Source of the DNA: Artemisia argyi
Lineage: Eukaryota > Streptophyta > Magnoliopsida > Asterales > Asteraceae
Reading direction: 5' to 3'
DNA length: 64,000 nt
NCBI GenBank assembly: GCA_030686995.1
Contig: CM060709.1
Coordinates: 269,681,057 to 269,745,056 of the forward strand
Made by a program: the position numbers and the translations under genes. Under the pieces are notes generated by a model that saw only the letters and a program-made list of their open reading frames with translations, was not told the origin of the DNA and did no database searches. Below, piece after piece: positions 11,400 through 24,047 of the stretch (within the stretch, counting starts at the first letter, position 1; each line of letters opens with the position of its first letter).

Positions 11400-11824
11400 T
11401 CTCACAATGTTTGAGAAATAGATAAGACTATTGTGTGTCTCTCAATGTATGAGATATAGATAAGACTATTACGTGTCTCTCAATGTCTGAGAAATAGATA
11501 AGACTATTGTGTGTCACTCAATATCTGAGATATAGATAAGACTATTGTGTGTCTCTCAATGTATGAGATATATCTAAGTCAATTGTATATCTCACGATGC
11601 CTGAGATATATGAATAAACAAATTGTGCATCTCAGAATGTCTGAGATATGTGAACAAACAAGTTGTGTATCTCACAATGTCTGAGATATATGAATAACCA
11701 AGTTGTGTATCTCACGATGTCTGAGATATATGAATAACCAAGTTGTGTATCTCACGATGTCTGAGATATATCTAAGTCAATTGTGTATCTCACGATGCCT
11801 GAGATATAAGTATGACCATTGTAT
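11400..11824. repeat. Minisatellite of 11 units, 38-40 bp each, in element A
   Basis: About eleven direct units run head to tail. Each contains CTGAGATATA or TGAGAAATAG and ends in TTGTGTGTC or TTGTGTATC. The first units carry GATAAGACTA, the middle ones carry GAATAACCAAG, and the last revert to CTAAGTCAA, so at least two unit types were amplified in blocks. The array lies in the presumed 5' untranslated side of the minus-strand element, 280 bp from the primer-binding site. Confidence 0.9.
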
Positions 11825-12103
11825 CTACTACAATGTCATGAGAAAATTTCGTAGATCACAATAAAATGTGTATGATCAGGGGAAATCTTGTTGTGTCGTA
11901 ATGCCTTCAAGTAGACATACGCAGTCATATTTAGTCAATCGTTCATATAAACAGTTTGTATACAAATAGTATAGTATTGTGTTGAGGAGTAGGCATGGCG
12001 CACGGAATGTAGAAGACAACAATCAGTAAAGTGGGTAAAGAGCAGTTATAGTCTAGGTTTAAATGCAACCTGGTTCTCTATAACTGTAGCTCTGATACCA
12101 ATC
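11825..12103 (-). promoter_or_regulatory. Leader and primer-binding site of element A
   Basis: On the minus strand the right LTR is followed by ATTGGTATCAGAGCTACAG (12084-12102). This is complementary to the 3' end of initiator Met-tRNA, the usual minus-strand DNA primer of plant Gypsy and Copia elements. The remainder is leader sequence without an ORF. Confidence 0.85.
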
Positions 12104-15100
12104 TGTAACACCCCCAAAATTATCGCAGCGGAAGATTGTGTCACTGGGGTATTACTTCATAGTTCACAGTACAAGTTACAGAAAACGACTCTAAATGAGA
12201 CGTTTGGAAATAAATTATCATTCGATTAAAATATCAGAGTTTACAAAGAGGTCCCACAAGTTTACAAAATGTACAATATAAGAGTTGTAAAGTTTTTCGA
12301 ATGATAATATATCCATTGTCTTCAAAATGATTTCCGTGCGCCTTCACATGCCAGCTAATACCTTTCGTACCTGAGAATACATGCTAAAAAGTCAACACAA
12401 AGGTTGAGTGAATTCATAGGTTTGTAATACAGTAATGGACAATAAAGTTCATAGTATAATTGCAATGTGCGCAATTATCATCCTGATAATTATTATTGCT
12501 CTAAGCTCATGGTACGCACGACTGACTGTATATATATATATCACCGTACGATATATATATTAAACAATTTGCCCCGAGTAGGTACTATGCCGTATACCTA
12601 GGAATTCAAATATAGTGCGTTTGTGATATCCGCTGTATGATTAACACAAACGGGATTCGTCAATCCCGATAGGCCTATCCACAATATTTGCGCTCACTCG
12701 CAACAACAAGTGATTAGTGGTCCATGATAAGGGGACTTTTGGCATAAACAACTTAGACATGCATGCAATAATACAACCAGGGCTAGCATTCAGTTTACAA
12801 GTCATTGTCCATAATAATAAAAACAGTAGCATGTATCTCCCCCATGTAGTTTATAAAACAGTTAAATAAAAGTAGGGGCTATGAACTCACCGTGGTAATC
12901 AGTAGTGGTTTATAACAACAGATAGTGTATAGCAAGACCATGATCTTTAATGATAACCTACGAGAGCATAGTGATCGCGTCTTAATATAATGTACAATAT
13001 GAGTGTACAAGTATATATAAAGTCATTGACTTGATTAAGATGTTGTACATATGTCTTTAGTTGTGTCAAGATGAAGCATCCTTAAAGCGTGGTTTGGCTA
13101 TTAGCCTTTTATAATTAACATCGTACTACCGTTCGGGCTATCAAAATATAGAGGTCATGTAGTGAACGTATGAGGAGCCAGGACACTTTAATTCGTAAAT
13201 CCACAACTCGTCGATATGACACCCCGAAGAGGCCTCTTATGATTATGAAATTTCCTACTATTGTAGTACTTATCATTTATAAGTGAAAGTAATTGACGAG
13301 ACAAATGTTATATAAAAGCATTTGTCGTGTTTCGTCAAAGTATTGGTTGAACTAGTGTGGTGTCGTGAAATGATTTAGTGTAACATTCGTCAATTGTGAA
13401 TGTTACCAATTTAATGGCCAAGTGCGTTGTGATGAAATCAATAACGGCGTTTCATAACTTTGTTGTGTAAAGTGTTCAAAACGATATTTAGATACCATAC
13501 TAGCTGTTACAATTTCGTGGACCAAGTCAAAGTTGTGACCTTGTGGTCATGATATATGTGATATGGTCAATTTTTATAAGTTGTCGAGGTCAAGAAAATG
13601 AGTCATTTAAATGATCAAGTCTCAATAGTAAGTTTCGGGTCATCAAATCCCAAACTAGTCACGCAGCTAGATACATAACCTTAAGACATCAACCAAGACC
13701 ATAGCCGTTGCTATATCTCGGCTTAGAAGGCCTTGAGGCAACAGCCCTGGGCTTAGTCTTGGGTGTGTCTCAGCCTCAAGAGGTCAAAATGCCACCAAAA
13801 GTATTTAGTCATGGCTGTTTTTCAGTCTTAAACAGGTCCAGTTAGCTTTTGTAGTTTCTAGCCTTTGTCTTTAACTTTCAGGCTAAAATTCCCGCGATGT
13901 CTCATGCAAAACATTTATCTGAACAACTTTCGTGTTTTACACTTTCGCTGGTTCGGACCAGAAAAGGGTGTAAATCGCGATTTTATGAATCAGATCAGAA
14001 GACTATTTTTAAATTTGTGATTAAGTGCAGGAAATTGGACAGCACTCTGCAGTCCCGCCGCAAAGGCCATATCTTGAGTTCTACAACACTTTAGGACTCG
14101 AGGCTTTTTCCTACGTTTAAGTTTATGTCTTATCTTCGTATCTTAAAACTACGACGAGTTCCAAAAACAGTCAGAATTGTCCCGTTTTGTCCAATGAATT
14201 CTGTTAGTCAGATTTTGACATGTTTTACCATTTTAGCTCTAGTTTATTCATCGGGATGAGTTATGAGGTGCACCACCCGGCGAAACGACCACAAGGCATA
14301 GTTCTACAGGATTATCTTATTTCCTTAACCTCAAAGTTTACTGGGATGATCAGTTTAATCATTCTTTGGGGCTGTTCAGAATTCTAGCTTCATAAGTCTT
14401 ATCTAGAGCTTGTTCTAGTTTATTTTTGTGTTTCAAACCTCATGTACAACATCAAATCAAGTTAATATCATTTACAACTTATACAAGGTATGTAAATACC
14501 AAAATGAAATAATAACATAGAACTAGACATAATTCTTACAATTCTTGGGATGGAAACACAAGATCACAAGAACAACTAATCAAACTCTTAAAACTCTTCT
14601 AGTCACCAACTTTGTCTTCAAACCATCACCCAATCTTGCTATAACTTTAGAAAATCTTGTACTAGGCACTCCCAAGAACACTTAACTTCAGCCCTCAAGC
14701 CTTGTATAACTCTTAATTCATCCAAGTAATCATCAATTTAACACAAGGATCATGTAGAGAACACCAACACCTTCAACTTTGGTGTGTATCTTTGTAGCTA
14801 AAAACTAATAATGATGGTGGTATATTTTTGATGTGTACGTATGGGGAAGGAGAGCCAAGAGAGATATCTCTTTTCTGTCTATAAGTTTTCTTCACTATGA
14901 AGTTTTGTAAGAGATTTTGTGATAAGATTTTAGTAGATGACCAATACGTGTCAATGTTTTGACTTAGAACAATTCTAACAGACCAAGTGGTCTTGTGGTT
15001 TAGCATGTACACGCCACCTCATGCTTATGAGGTGGTAACTGTATATTAAGTTGCTTCATTGTGAAGCATGGCTTCTACGGGGTATAGTTTGGTCCCGGTA

Positions 15101-15754
15101 ATTACTAATGTTATGCCCTTAAGTCTCAAAACTTAAAACCGGTTAACATAAAAATGTAATACTTATCAATATACTCCAACTAAGTATATTAGATGGGTGA
15201 TAGTGTAACAGAGTGCGTTATGTTGTTAAAACCTAATAACTTAGGTTTGAGCACGCGTATTACGTAAGAAATAAAATGCTCAAGTAAAAATGACCAAATG
15301 ACAATAGTTCATATAAAATATGACTATTGGCGAAATATGAGTATTTTCAACATATAGACTCATCCTAGTCTTGTGTTGGTCGCGAGGAAAGTTTACACGA
15401 TTAAACTTTCATAATTACTTATAAAAGTAATTAATATTAAAAGTAATATTATATGACTTTAAGAAAATCATAATCAATTCAATTTTCTTGTTGAATTTAT
15501 TGTTGTGCCGGCACGCGTTGTGTGCGATTTTTACGTTTTGTGAGATATCGTCTCGTTAAATAGACAGAGGTGAACAAAAACGTTCAGAGAGTAATAATCC
15601 AAAGTAGAGTGAATTATTTAACTTGGAAAAATTTATCGGTTAACTACCGGTTACAACATTTGCTTTTACGTTACGGTAAAAGTCAAATACTCAAAAGTCA
15701 AAGTCAAAGGGCAAAATAGTCATTTTGCCTTATGAAAATTTACGGGTTGTTACA
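12104..15754 (-). repeat. LTR of element A, right copy (5' LTR in element sense)
   Basis: This 3651-bp copy matches 5818-9466. The only difference I found is one extra TA unit in the run near 12535. Near identity over 3.6 kb marks a young insertion. Confidence 0.93.
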
Positions 15755-15759
15755 TTACC

Positions 15760-16148
15760 AAAACTTTCTCCCCTCCTCTCTCCCTCTATCTCACGGCATA
15801 AACAAACTCCCTATCTAGGGTTTTGTTTTCTTCATCTTTTCCTTTGATACTTGTTTAATCAAAGGTCATTAGAAAGGTTACGGGGTTAAGGACTAGCATC
15901 AAAGGGGTAACCAAGGAGGTGTAGTGTGTTTCATTCATAGAGGAGATCAACCTTATTGATCACTTGGGTTTCATATTCCATTCGTGGTGGTGGTGACTTT
16001 GTTGGTGATTCCTGGTGCACGCTACAAAGGTATAAACATGTTGTGTTTATTTTGATTAATCATATTGGCTATATGGATCCGTGTGGGTGATGTTGTTCCG
16101 CTGCGTTTATTTGATTATTATATATTTTATATTCATACATCACCTATA
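15760..16148 (+). repeat. 5' LTR of Copia D, second part
   Basis: This continues the 5' LTR of D after guest A and corresponds to 41190-41578. It contains the pyrimidine-rich CTCCCCTCCTCTCTCCCTC and ends CATCACCTATA. Confidence 0.92.
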
Positions 16149-17946
16149 GTAGTATCACGATCCATCATATGTGCCATATGATTATCGGGTACGTGTAAAA
16201 TGGCTTAAAACGCATGTTTTTTTTATCGATTTATGAAACGATTTCGTATCAGGCCCTATGGCTTAATTTTCTGTGGTAAAAAGATAATTAAAAGGTCCTA
16301 ACATCAGTGGGTTTTGAACCTAAGGCCATTTCACACGAGTACCAAACGGGGTTTTAATTCTTGTCAATTAATTTCTTCGTTTTCGTTGGCTAACAATTTA
16401 ATTCTTGTTATTATTTTGTTTTCCATGGAAAATACATGCATGTTTGTCCATGGAGTTAGCCAACACCATGTTTCTTTCATAATATTATGGTATTATTATG
16501 TTTATATGCAAAGCCGATGAAAACCTAGACCACTTGTGCATTGAATGGTTGTTTATGTTGTTTAATTTCGTGTTTTGGGGTTTTTGCCATTGTTTCGGCA
16601 TTTATGTAATTATATTCTTTTGGTTGTATCCATTGTTTGGGCACTTTTATAGTAGATTAAAAGTAGATTAATTGTATTTTACTTTCAATATAATGTTATC
16701 GTGGCTTGGTGGTGAAAGGCGAAAGAGTTAAAGACGTTTTTGCCGAAAAATGACTGCTGGAACACCAGTTGGTAAAACGGAGTTTCCTGGTGATTGGTAA
16801 GGTCTTTTTGGATGAAATTGTTTTTGCAGGTACCCAAGACATGGGCCTACAACTTTCTAGTTTTGAGCTAAGCCCGGGGAAGCCTCCTTCATGGACTTTT
16901 GGGCCCTCTAACACAGAAATTCTGGAAGGACAGAAACTGCTTTTCATGTGCATCATGGGCTTCCAACTTGCTCTTGATTGTCTTGGAGCAAGTGGGAGTC
17001 CTCCGTGTGGTTGTGTGGTTATCCCTAGTTGACTCTTGGTTCTCGTGATGGCTCACGAGACCAAGCATAGGTTTTTTCATCGGTTGAGGCTTTGCATATT
17101 GTGGTTGTGTGTTTGTTTTGCTTTTTATATATCTTGTTTCATATGTAAAATTGCAAATAGTTTTCTATAAAACTTAAAACGAAACACAAACCATTATTCA
17201 AAACTAAGTCTTTTGATTTAGTTTTACTAAGTTTATGAAACTTGAAATTATTGTTTTATAATAACACCTTAACTTGTTATGTATGTTATTTTATTTATGT
17301 ATTGTCCAAACTTTATTATCCATGTAGGATTAATATTAGTCATGAAAATGGACAACTTGACACACATAAATTAAAAAAATGATTAGACTTACGTTAAGAA
17401 ATGTTTTTAACTTGTGCTACAAAGGATGAATGCATGCTCCTTTCGTACACCTTTTGATCCACATCAAAAACTTTTACCCGTCAAAATTTAAATCACGCCG
17501 TCCAATTTTGAGAACACTTGCAATTACTTTTTACCTATGCGTGGGACCTAGGTTGAATTGTAACCCAAGGTGACTATTCTCTATGCATGGGACCTAGATA
17601 TATTCTTGCACGTTCTCAAATTGGATGACTTAATCGAGTTAAGCGGTGAGACCTTGACCGAGGCAAAGATGTGACTAAACATGCCAGCTTGACACTAGTT
17701 GCTTGTTCACTAGTGCCATGGGTCCCATAAAGATCTAAGAGTTGCACTTGTAATGCAATTGGTCGACGTTACCTACCTATTGAATCCTCCATTGCTAGCA
17801 GATCAACTGATGTGATGGTTGAACCTCAATGAGGATCTTAGCCTTTTCGTAAAATTAATTGTTTTAATATAGTAAACTTAGGTAGTTTATTTTATAAAGG
17901 ATTAATTATTGAAAATTACTAAAAATGAACTTTGTTTATTTTGTAG
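16149..17946 (+). other. Long untranslated leader of Copia D
   Basis: This is a 1.8-kb leader between the LTR and gag. It starts with a decayed primer-binding site (AGTATCACGATCC for GGTATCAGAGCC). Frames of up to 87 codons here show no domain. A perfect 8-bp stem with a TGGC loop lies at 17041-17060 (TCTCGTGA / TCACGAGA). A phrase TGGGACCTAG is repeated at 17543-17590. Confidence 0.7.
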
Positions 17947-19320
17947 ATGACAACTCCAAATTCAACCATGAACAACTCGTCAATCAGATCAATTCTCGAG
18001 AAAGAGAAATTGAATGGTAACAACTTTTTGGACTGGTACCGCAACTTGAGGATTGTCCTCAAGGCTGAACAAAAGTTTTACCATCTGGAAGAAGCTTTAC
18101 CTGAAGCACCTGCTGCTAATGCTACTGCTGCTGTTCGTAATGCCTACACTCGTAGGAGTAACGAGCAACAGGAAGTGGCTTGTCTTATGCTGGCTAACAT
18201 GATCCCTGAGTTGCAAAAGAACTTAGAGAACTTTTCAGCATTTGACATGCTGCGAGAACTGAAAGTTATGTTTGAGCAGCAAGCAGAGCAAGAATTGTTT
18301 GACACGGTCAAATCTTTTCATGCCTGCAAGCAGGAGGAAGGGAAATCAGTCAGTAGCTATGTCATGAAAATGAAAAGCTATCTGGATCAGATGGAGCGAC
18401 TGGGATACCCCATGCCTCAGATCCTTGGAGTAAGCATGATACTTACCTCACTATCGAAGGATTATGACCAATTTGTGCAGAACTACAACATGCACAGCAT
18501 GGGGAAAACCATTGCCGAACTGCATAACATGCTGAAACTTTCAGAGAAAGGCATGCCCAAGAAGGCTCCACTTGTCCTAGCTATCAACCAAGGCATAAAT
18601 CAGAAAAAGAATAAGGGAAAACCGCAGGCACCTGGCAAGGGACAAGGGAAAGGCAAGGCTAAGCTTGCTTATGCCCCCAAACCCAAAATCCCCCCACCTG
18701 CCAAGAAGGAGCACCCGGCCAAGGACACCCCCTGGCACCATTGTGGAGTGGTAGGGCACTGGAGGCGCAACTGTCACGCCTACCTGGAAGGGCTAAAGAA
18801 GAACAAAGCTAGCGTTGCTAGCACATCAGGTATCTTCACTATAGAACTTTATACTTTTCCTAACAAAACCTGGGTATATGATACTGGTTGCGATACTCAC
18901 ATTTATAACAATGTGCAGGGGCTTAGGGGAAGTCGAAAGCTGAAGCAAGGAGCTTTACATCTGTACGTTGGTAATGGCGATCGTGCAACTGTGGAAGCAA
19001 TTGGGAGCTTTGATCTTATCCTCCCAAATGGACTAGTTATTGTTTTAAATAATTGTCATTTTGCACCTACTATCACTAGAGGTATTGTTTCACTTTCGCG
19101 TTTGAAAGATGATGGTTACATTCATACTTTTACGGATTTCGGCATTTCTGTTTCTAAGGATAATGTGTTTTATTTTAATGTATTCCACGTGATGGCATTT
19201 TTGAAATTGATATGCGTGATCCTATTTCAAACAATAGTTCTATATATACTGTTAACAATAAGAAATCCAAACGTAATTTGGATTCCACTTTTTTATGGCA
19301 TTGTCGTCTTTGCCATATAA
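17947..19320 (+). pseudogene. gag-pro: Copia D gag and protease (frameshifted)
   Basis: The 457-codon frame begins with the ATG at 17947. Residues 10-230 are a Copia gag capsid region, starting ILEKEKLNGNNFLDWYRNLR, which assembles the virus-like particle. A lysine/proline-rich linker follows. A zinc knuckle near residues 265-280 reads WHHCGVVGHWRRNC, so the first Cys of the CCHC motif is replaced by Trp. The aspartic protease motif appears as WVYDTGCDTHI. Homology leaves this frame near 19181, where one base appears to be missing, and continues in the frame of the next entry; the last 45 residues here are out-of-frame noise. In an intact element this would be one polyprotein. Confidence 0.88.
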
Positions 19321-19973
19321 ACAAGAAACGCATTACGAAGCTACAACACGATGGGCTTTTAGAGTCAACCGACAATGTGTCGTTTGATAAATGCATTTCT
19401 TGCATATCTGGAAAGATGGCACGAAAGCCTTTTTCCCATGTTGGAGAAAGAGCTAAAGATCTACTTGGACTCATTCATACTGATGTATATGGCCCATTTA
19501 GAACAATGTCTAGAGAAGGAGTTAACTACTTCATCACTTTTACTGATGATTTCAGTAGATATGGTTATGTTTACCTGATTAAACATAAACATGAAGCCTT
19601 TGAAACATTTAAAGTCTTCCAAAGTGAAGTAGAAAATCAGCTTGGCAAGACCATTAAGGCTCTTCGATCCGATCGAGGAGGTGAATATATGAGTCAAGAG
19701 TTTTTAGATCATCTAAAAAGGTGTGGGATAGTCTCACAATTCACTCCTCCATATACACAACAACATAATGGTGTGTCTGAAAGGAGAAATCGAACCTTGC
19801 TAGACATGGTTCAATCTATGATGAGTCTAACAACGTTGCCAGTGTCCTTTTGGGGTTATGCTCTAGAGTCTGCTGCTCGCATACTCAATATGGTTCCAAC
19901 TAAGAAGGTTGATAAGACTCCATACGAAATATGGCATGGGAAAGTCCCTAATCTGTCTTACTTGAAAGTTTGG
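19182..19973 (+). pseudogene. pol (IN): Copia D integrase, cut by element B
   Basis: After the frameshift near 19181 the reading frame carries the gag-pre-integrase zinc-binding motif (WHCRLCH ... CISCISGK). The catalytic integrase core follows, with Asp in IHTDVYGPF, Asp in KALRSDRGGEY and Glu in HNGVSERRNR, so the DDE triad is intact. Integrase joins the element's cDNA to host DNA. The frame is broken at 19974 by element B, just after NLSYLKVW. The C-terminal part resumes at 30382. Confidence 0.9.
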
Positions 19974-21134
19974 TGTAACACCCCCAATTCATGGATGCAG
20001 CGGAATTCAAACCGGGTGTTACTCGACGACACAATAGTCACAATAATAGAAAATGAACTCTAATTGAGTCGTTTTAAAGGATTTATCATTCAAATTATAT
20101 AAAAATCAGAGATTACAAAAGGGGGTCCCAGATGGTTCCATGTTTACAAATTTCATTAGATGAGTTTTCGAATGATAATAAAATTTATAGCCCTTTTGAA
20201 TATCCGTGCCCTTCCGTGCCATCCTTGATCATCATGGACCTGAAATACATGCTTAAGAGGTCAACACAAAGGTTGAGTAATATTCATAGAGTTTGTTTAA
20301 TGGTTGAACACAATATGTTGGTAGTATGAGTTAATTAGACTCATACTCATGGTTGGAAAACAAAACAGGTAGGCTACGTTATTATACGCCCATAAAATGT
20401 AATATACACAAAGCTTACGACACCAAAACGTTAACGGGTACCAATATCAATCGGCGGAGTTATCCCGGTAGGTACATTGCTAACATACCTACATCTCAAA
20501 TATTAGTGCATTTGTTTGAACTTAATCAATACAAATGAGATTCGTCAATCCCAATAGGCCTATTCACAATATTCGCGCTCACTATTACTAGTGATTAAAT
20601 GGTTCATAATAAGGGATATTGGTTTTAGCAAGGATAGTACTTAGTGATAATAAAACAATCAAGCAAGCATACAATCGAAAAGCATTGTGTTCGGTTTAAA
20701 ATAGCATGCATTCCCCCCAAGGGTTTGTAAAACAATTAAGTAATGGAAAGTGGGGCTATGAACTCACCGTGAGTTGGATGATGTATAATGAGAATGATGG
20801 ATATGCCGTGAGAATTTCTACGAGCAACCTAGAATAATTGTTGCAACTTAGGTTTGGAATAATGTCTAAGAAAACGAAGAATTGCCTATATATGTCTTGC
20901 ATTTAGTCCATGATGTAGTACTTAGTATAGTATAAGTCTTTGAAAAGAAATGGTTTATGAAACATGTATGGTTTATATATCGCTTACTACCGTTCGGGCC
21001 GACATAATTCAGAAGTCATGTAGTAAACGTTCGAGGAGCCAGGACACTTTAATTCGTAAATCCACAACTCATCTCGACGGCTTACTTAATGAACTCCTCA
21101 CATGAGGCTCCCTACTATTGTAGTATTTGATAAA

Positions 21135-21205
<71 letters not shown>

Positions 21206-23522
21206 TTTTGATCCGAAAAGTTACATGTCCAATATTTGAATAAACTTAGAAAAGTTTACTTTTACATGAAGATTGTTATTAGGATGAGTTTCTTAAATCT
21301 TGTATGAAAATTACTTGTAAGATCTCATGGTTCTTTAGATGGAGTAGATCCAAATTGCATGTTTAAGTTATCGCTAACTCTCTAGTTCATGTATTTGCCT
21401 TGGTAAGTTTATATGGTCGTTAGCTCATGTTTTCGCCTAAGTAAGTTTATATGGTCATTTAGTCATGGCCTTGCCGTGACCTTTGGTCATTGTTCCATGG
21501 TCTTGAGACTCAACCTTGGCTTTAGCCATGGTTGTGGACTTGAATCTAGGTCATTAGACCTCTTGTTCTTTTTAAACAATAACAATTATATAGTGACTTA
21601 TATATATAAAATAGATGTTAAGAAACTGAAGAAAATCTCATTCGTTATTGGTTTTCTGGAGGCGTGCACCCAATTTTTTGAAGAAAACGTGATTCTGGAC
21701 AACTTTCGTGCTTTAACTTTTTCGTGAAACTGACCAGAAGGGCCTTTTTTTGCGTGTTTTATGTTCTGTCACAGAAAGTATTTAGGCAGTTTTGCCGTAA
21801 AGTTTTGGTAACTTCAAATGGTCATAACTTTTGACTCGTATACTCGTTTTAGGTGGTTCAAAGAGCTATGTTTTTCTTGTTAAGTCCTCTACTACAATAT
21901 GTAATGGTCCAATATCATAATTTTACCATTTTGATCAGATTTTACCAAGAAAGTCACTAGTTTACTTGTTTAAATAACTTAACTTAACAATCATTTACAA
22001 TAACTTGTTTTACTCATTTTTATACATCATAGACATAATCATAAGACAATATATAGCATGAATGATATGTAAATAGCATGAATATGATATTTAACAAGAA
22101 TTATGTTAGGGTTTTGCTTACAACTTTTGGCTTTCAATTAAGAAAGGAAGTTAACATGTAAGGTAAGGACTTTGATAGACTTAAGCTTCACCCTACTTCA
22201 CTTCAAGCAATCTTTCTACACTTGTATTCTTGAAAGAGAGATGATGAAAGTTTAGGTGACTTGAGTAGATTCAAACTCAAGAGAAATCACCAAAGTTTCT
22301 AGGGTTTGGAAGTAGTTTGATGAATCAAAACCAAACTAGAGTTTCTATGTTGTTGTAGCACTTGATACTTGCATGAAATTGGAAGTAAATGAAATAAGGT
22401 TATGGTGTTTGTGTGTGTGATGTGTGGCGTACAAAGGAGGGGGAGGGGGACTTTTATAGGGTCTTGAGGAGGTTACAAACCTTGACTTGTCAAACCTTGG
22501 AGACCAAGTTGAACACATGTAAACATCTTAAGACCTTAAGCTTGAGATCAAGCCACATGAGGGGTGACTCCCCCCCCTATGGCGGTTTGGAATGGATAAG
22601 GGGGAGTGAGTTGGCTTGTGATTATATTATCCTAGTTATATTGATAGTTTTGACTCCGTAAATTGCTAACCGTAAGTGATTAAGCCTCAAAACGTAAAAC
22701 TGGGTATCGTAAAAATGTGGAACTTGAAAGTATGGTTAAACATGTCAATATACTTCATAATAAAATATAAAATGAGTGGTAGGTTCCATTGGGGTGCTAA
22801 AACCCTGCTCAAACTGGAAACACGGGTCTAAAACGCGTAATACGTAAAACGTACGAATATTGTGTAAAATTGAGAAAATTAAAATGTTACATTTCTAATA
22901 CGATAATAATGATTTAAAATGACTTATAATGTCTAGACTGGGCTCAGTCTAGTGTCGGTTGGTATTAAATGTCTTTTAGACATAAAACCGTAAGCGTAAA
23001 AATCAAGGAATGATTTATAAAATCAATGAATGATTTTTGGTCAAAGGAGGAGGGAAAAATATGTTGACTTTTTCTAAAAATGTGAAAACTCAAATTGTCT
23101 TAGAAACGCGGTGCAGGTATATGCTAAGGTTACGGCTAAGTAAAAACGCTTAAAAACGAAAATTCCTGTTTTTAACGGCCGAGGTTTATTTGGTCATATT
23201 TTTCTCAGTCATGATTAATTCTCAAATAAATTATGAGTGTATCAAACATTTTTATGATGCGGGGAAAATTAACGCGGTCGAGTTTCGTTGTGCGTAGAAT
23301 TTTTGAATGACGTTTTACCCTAAAACGTGTAGTTCCTTAATAACTTTCGCGAAAATGATCTGATGAGTGTCAAACTTTTATTTTGCTATGGAAATGATTT
23401 ATCATACGAGAATATGAAATAAAAATCAAATTTCGGAAAAAGTGAATAGTAAAAGTGAATAGTAAAAGTGAATAGTGAAATTTTCGGGAATAGAAGTTAA
23501 CCTGAAAATGTGAATTGTTACA
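19974..23522 (-). repeat. LTR of element B, left copy (3' LTR in element sense)
   Basis: This 3549-bp LTR is repeated at 26808-30376, with many scattered substitutions, densest in the first 200 bp, and a shorter TA tract. It ends in TGTTACA. It shares conserved blocks with the LTRs of element A, such as 21033-21070. Short frames such as 20132-20329 and 21413-21727 recur in both copies and have no known domain. Confidence 0.93.
21136..21203. repeat. TA microsatellite in left LTR of B
   Basis: A TA dinucleotide run of roughly 33 units. The matching run in the right LTR (27967-28058) is longer, so the tract changed length after insertion. Confidence 0.95.
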
Positions 23523-23815
23523 GTCTCTACCCCTTACGGGGAACTTCGTCCCAAAGTTCTATGTGTGTTATATGTTGGAGTGGTGTCGATGAAGAGGTGT
23601 GGTTACTTATGAATTGCCTATACTCATACGAAATTTGTTTTAAGATTATAGGTGAGAAGTTTGTTTCTAAGAAAACATACAGGTGACTGCTCCCAACATA
23701 ACATGATCCCTCCTGAATTAGACGTAGGTGATCAGGCTATGTATAATTTAGGACCGATAATGTGATGTTCGGTTTAGTCACGTAGTATTGTGTTTCTTAA
23801 AAGTTTAAGATGGTA
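23523..23815 (-). other. Polypurine side of element B interior
   Basis: On the minus strand the end reads GACGAAGTTCCCCGTAAGGG followed by GTAGAGAC at the LTR border, a standard polypurine-tract context of plant Gypsy elements. Non-coding. Confidence 0.65.
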
Positions 23816-24047
23816 TTCAATCTTGTAAAGCTGATGATGGTGCTTGTGGTGTAACGAAGGATGATTTGAGCTTTAAAAGTGCATCAAGATCTGTTAATGA
23901 GCTTGTGGTTGCAACGGTTGTGAAGATAATGATGGTGAAAAGACGAACGAGGCTTGTGTCCTTCATTTTGGTTTGATGAGTTTTAGTGGTTTGAGATGAA
24001 GCTGGGTAAAGAAGATATGATATCAATTTATAGGGTGGTATCAACAA
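23808..24047 (-). pseudogene. Captured 5' end of a CLV1-like LRR receptor kinase gene
   Basis: On the minus strand an ATG at 23966 starts MKDTSLVRLFTIIIFTTV, a signal-peptide-like N-terminus with a hydrophobic core. It is followed by SSLTDLDALLKLKSSFV and then APSSALQD. TDLDALLKLKSS is typical of the LRRNT_2 cap at the start of plant LRR receptor kinases such as CLAVATA1, where ALxDW follows. Here the conserved Trp position is a stop (TGA). Upstream, TATAAAT on the minus strand (24026-24032), 60 bp before the ATG, suggests that the host TATA box and leader came too. No LRR or kinase sequence follows. It looks like a host gene piece carried by the retroelement. Confidence 0.6.

Larger units (their letters stand above)
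5818..15754 (-). mobile_element. Non-autonomous Gypsy-like LTR element A
   Basis: Two 3.65-kb direct repeats flank a 2.64-kb interior, with a perfect 5-bp target duplication TTACC at 5813-5817 and 15755-15759. The ends are TGTAACA...TGTTACA. The primer-binding site reads ATTGGTATCAGAGCTACA on the minus strand next to the right LTR (12084-12102), and a purine-rich GGTGGAGGC lies on the minus strand next to the left LTR, so the element is transcribed from the minus strand. Protease, reverse transcriptase, RNase H and integrase are absent. The only coding trace is a decayed gag on the opposite strand. The LTR copies look identical except for a 2-bp TA repeat difference, so insertion was very recent and must have used enzymes from another element. 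Confidence 0.9.

Noticed and set aside
11400..11824. 38-bp repeats considered as a CRISPR array or centromeric satellite.
   Set aside because: There are no unique spacers, and the array is short and confined to the interior of one retroelement.
20132..21727. Frames of 60-104 codons in the LTRs of element B.
   Set aside because: They repeat in the second LTR with substitutions and length changes, have no recognised motif and no codon-like conservation that I can see.
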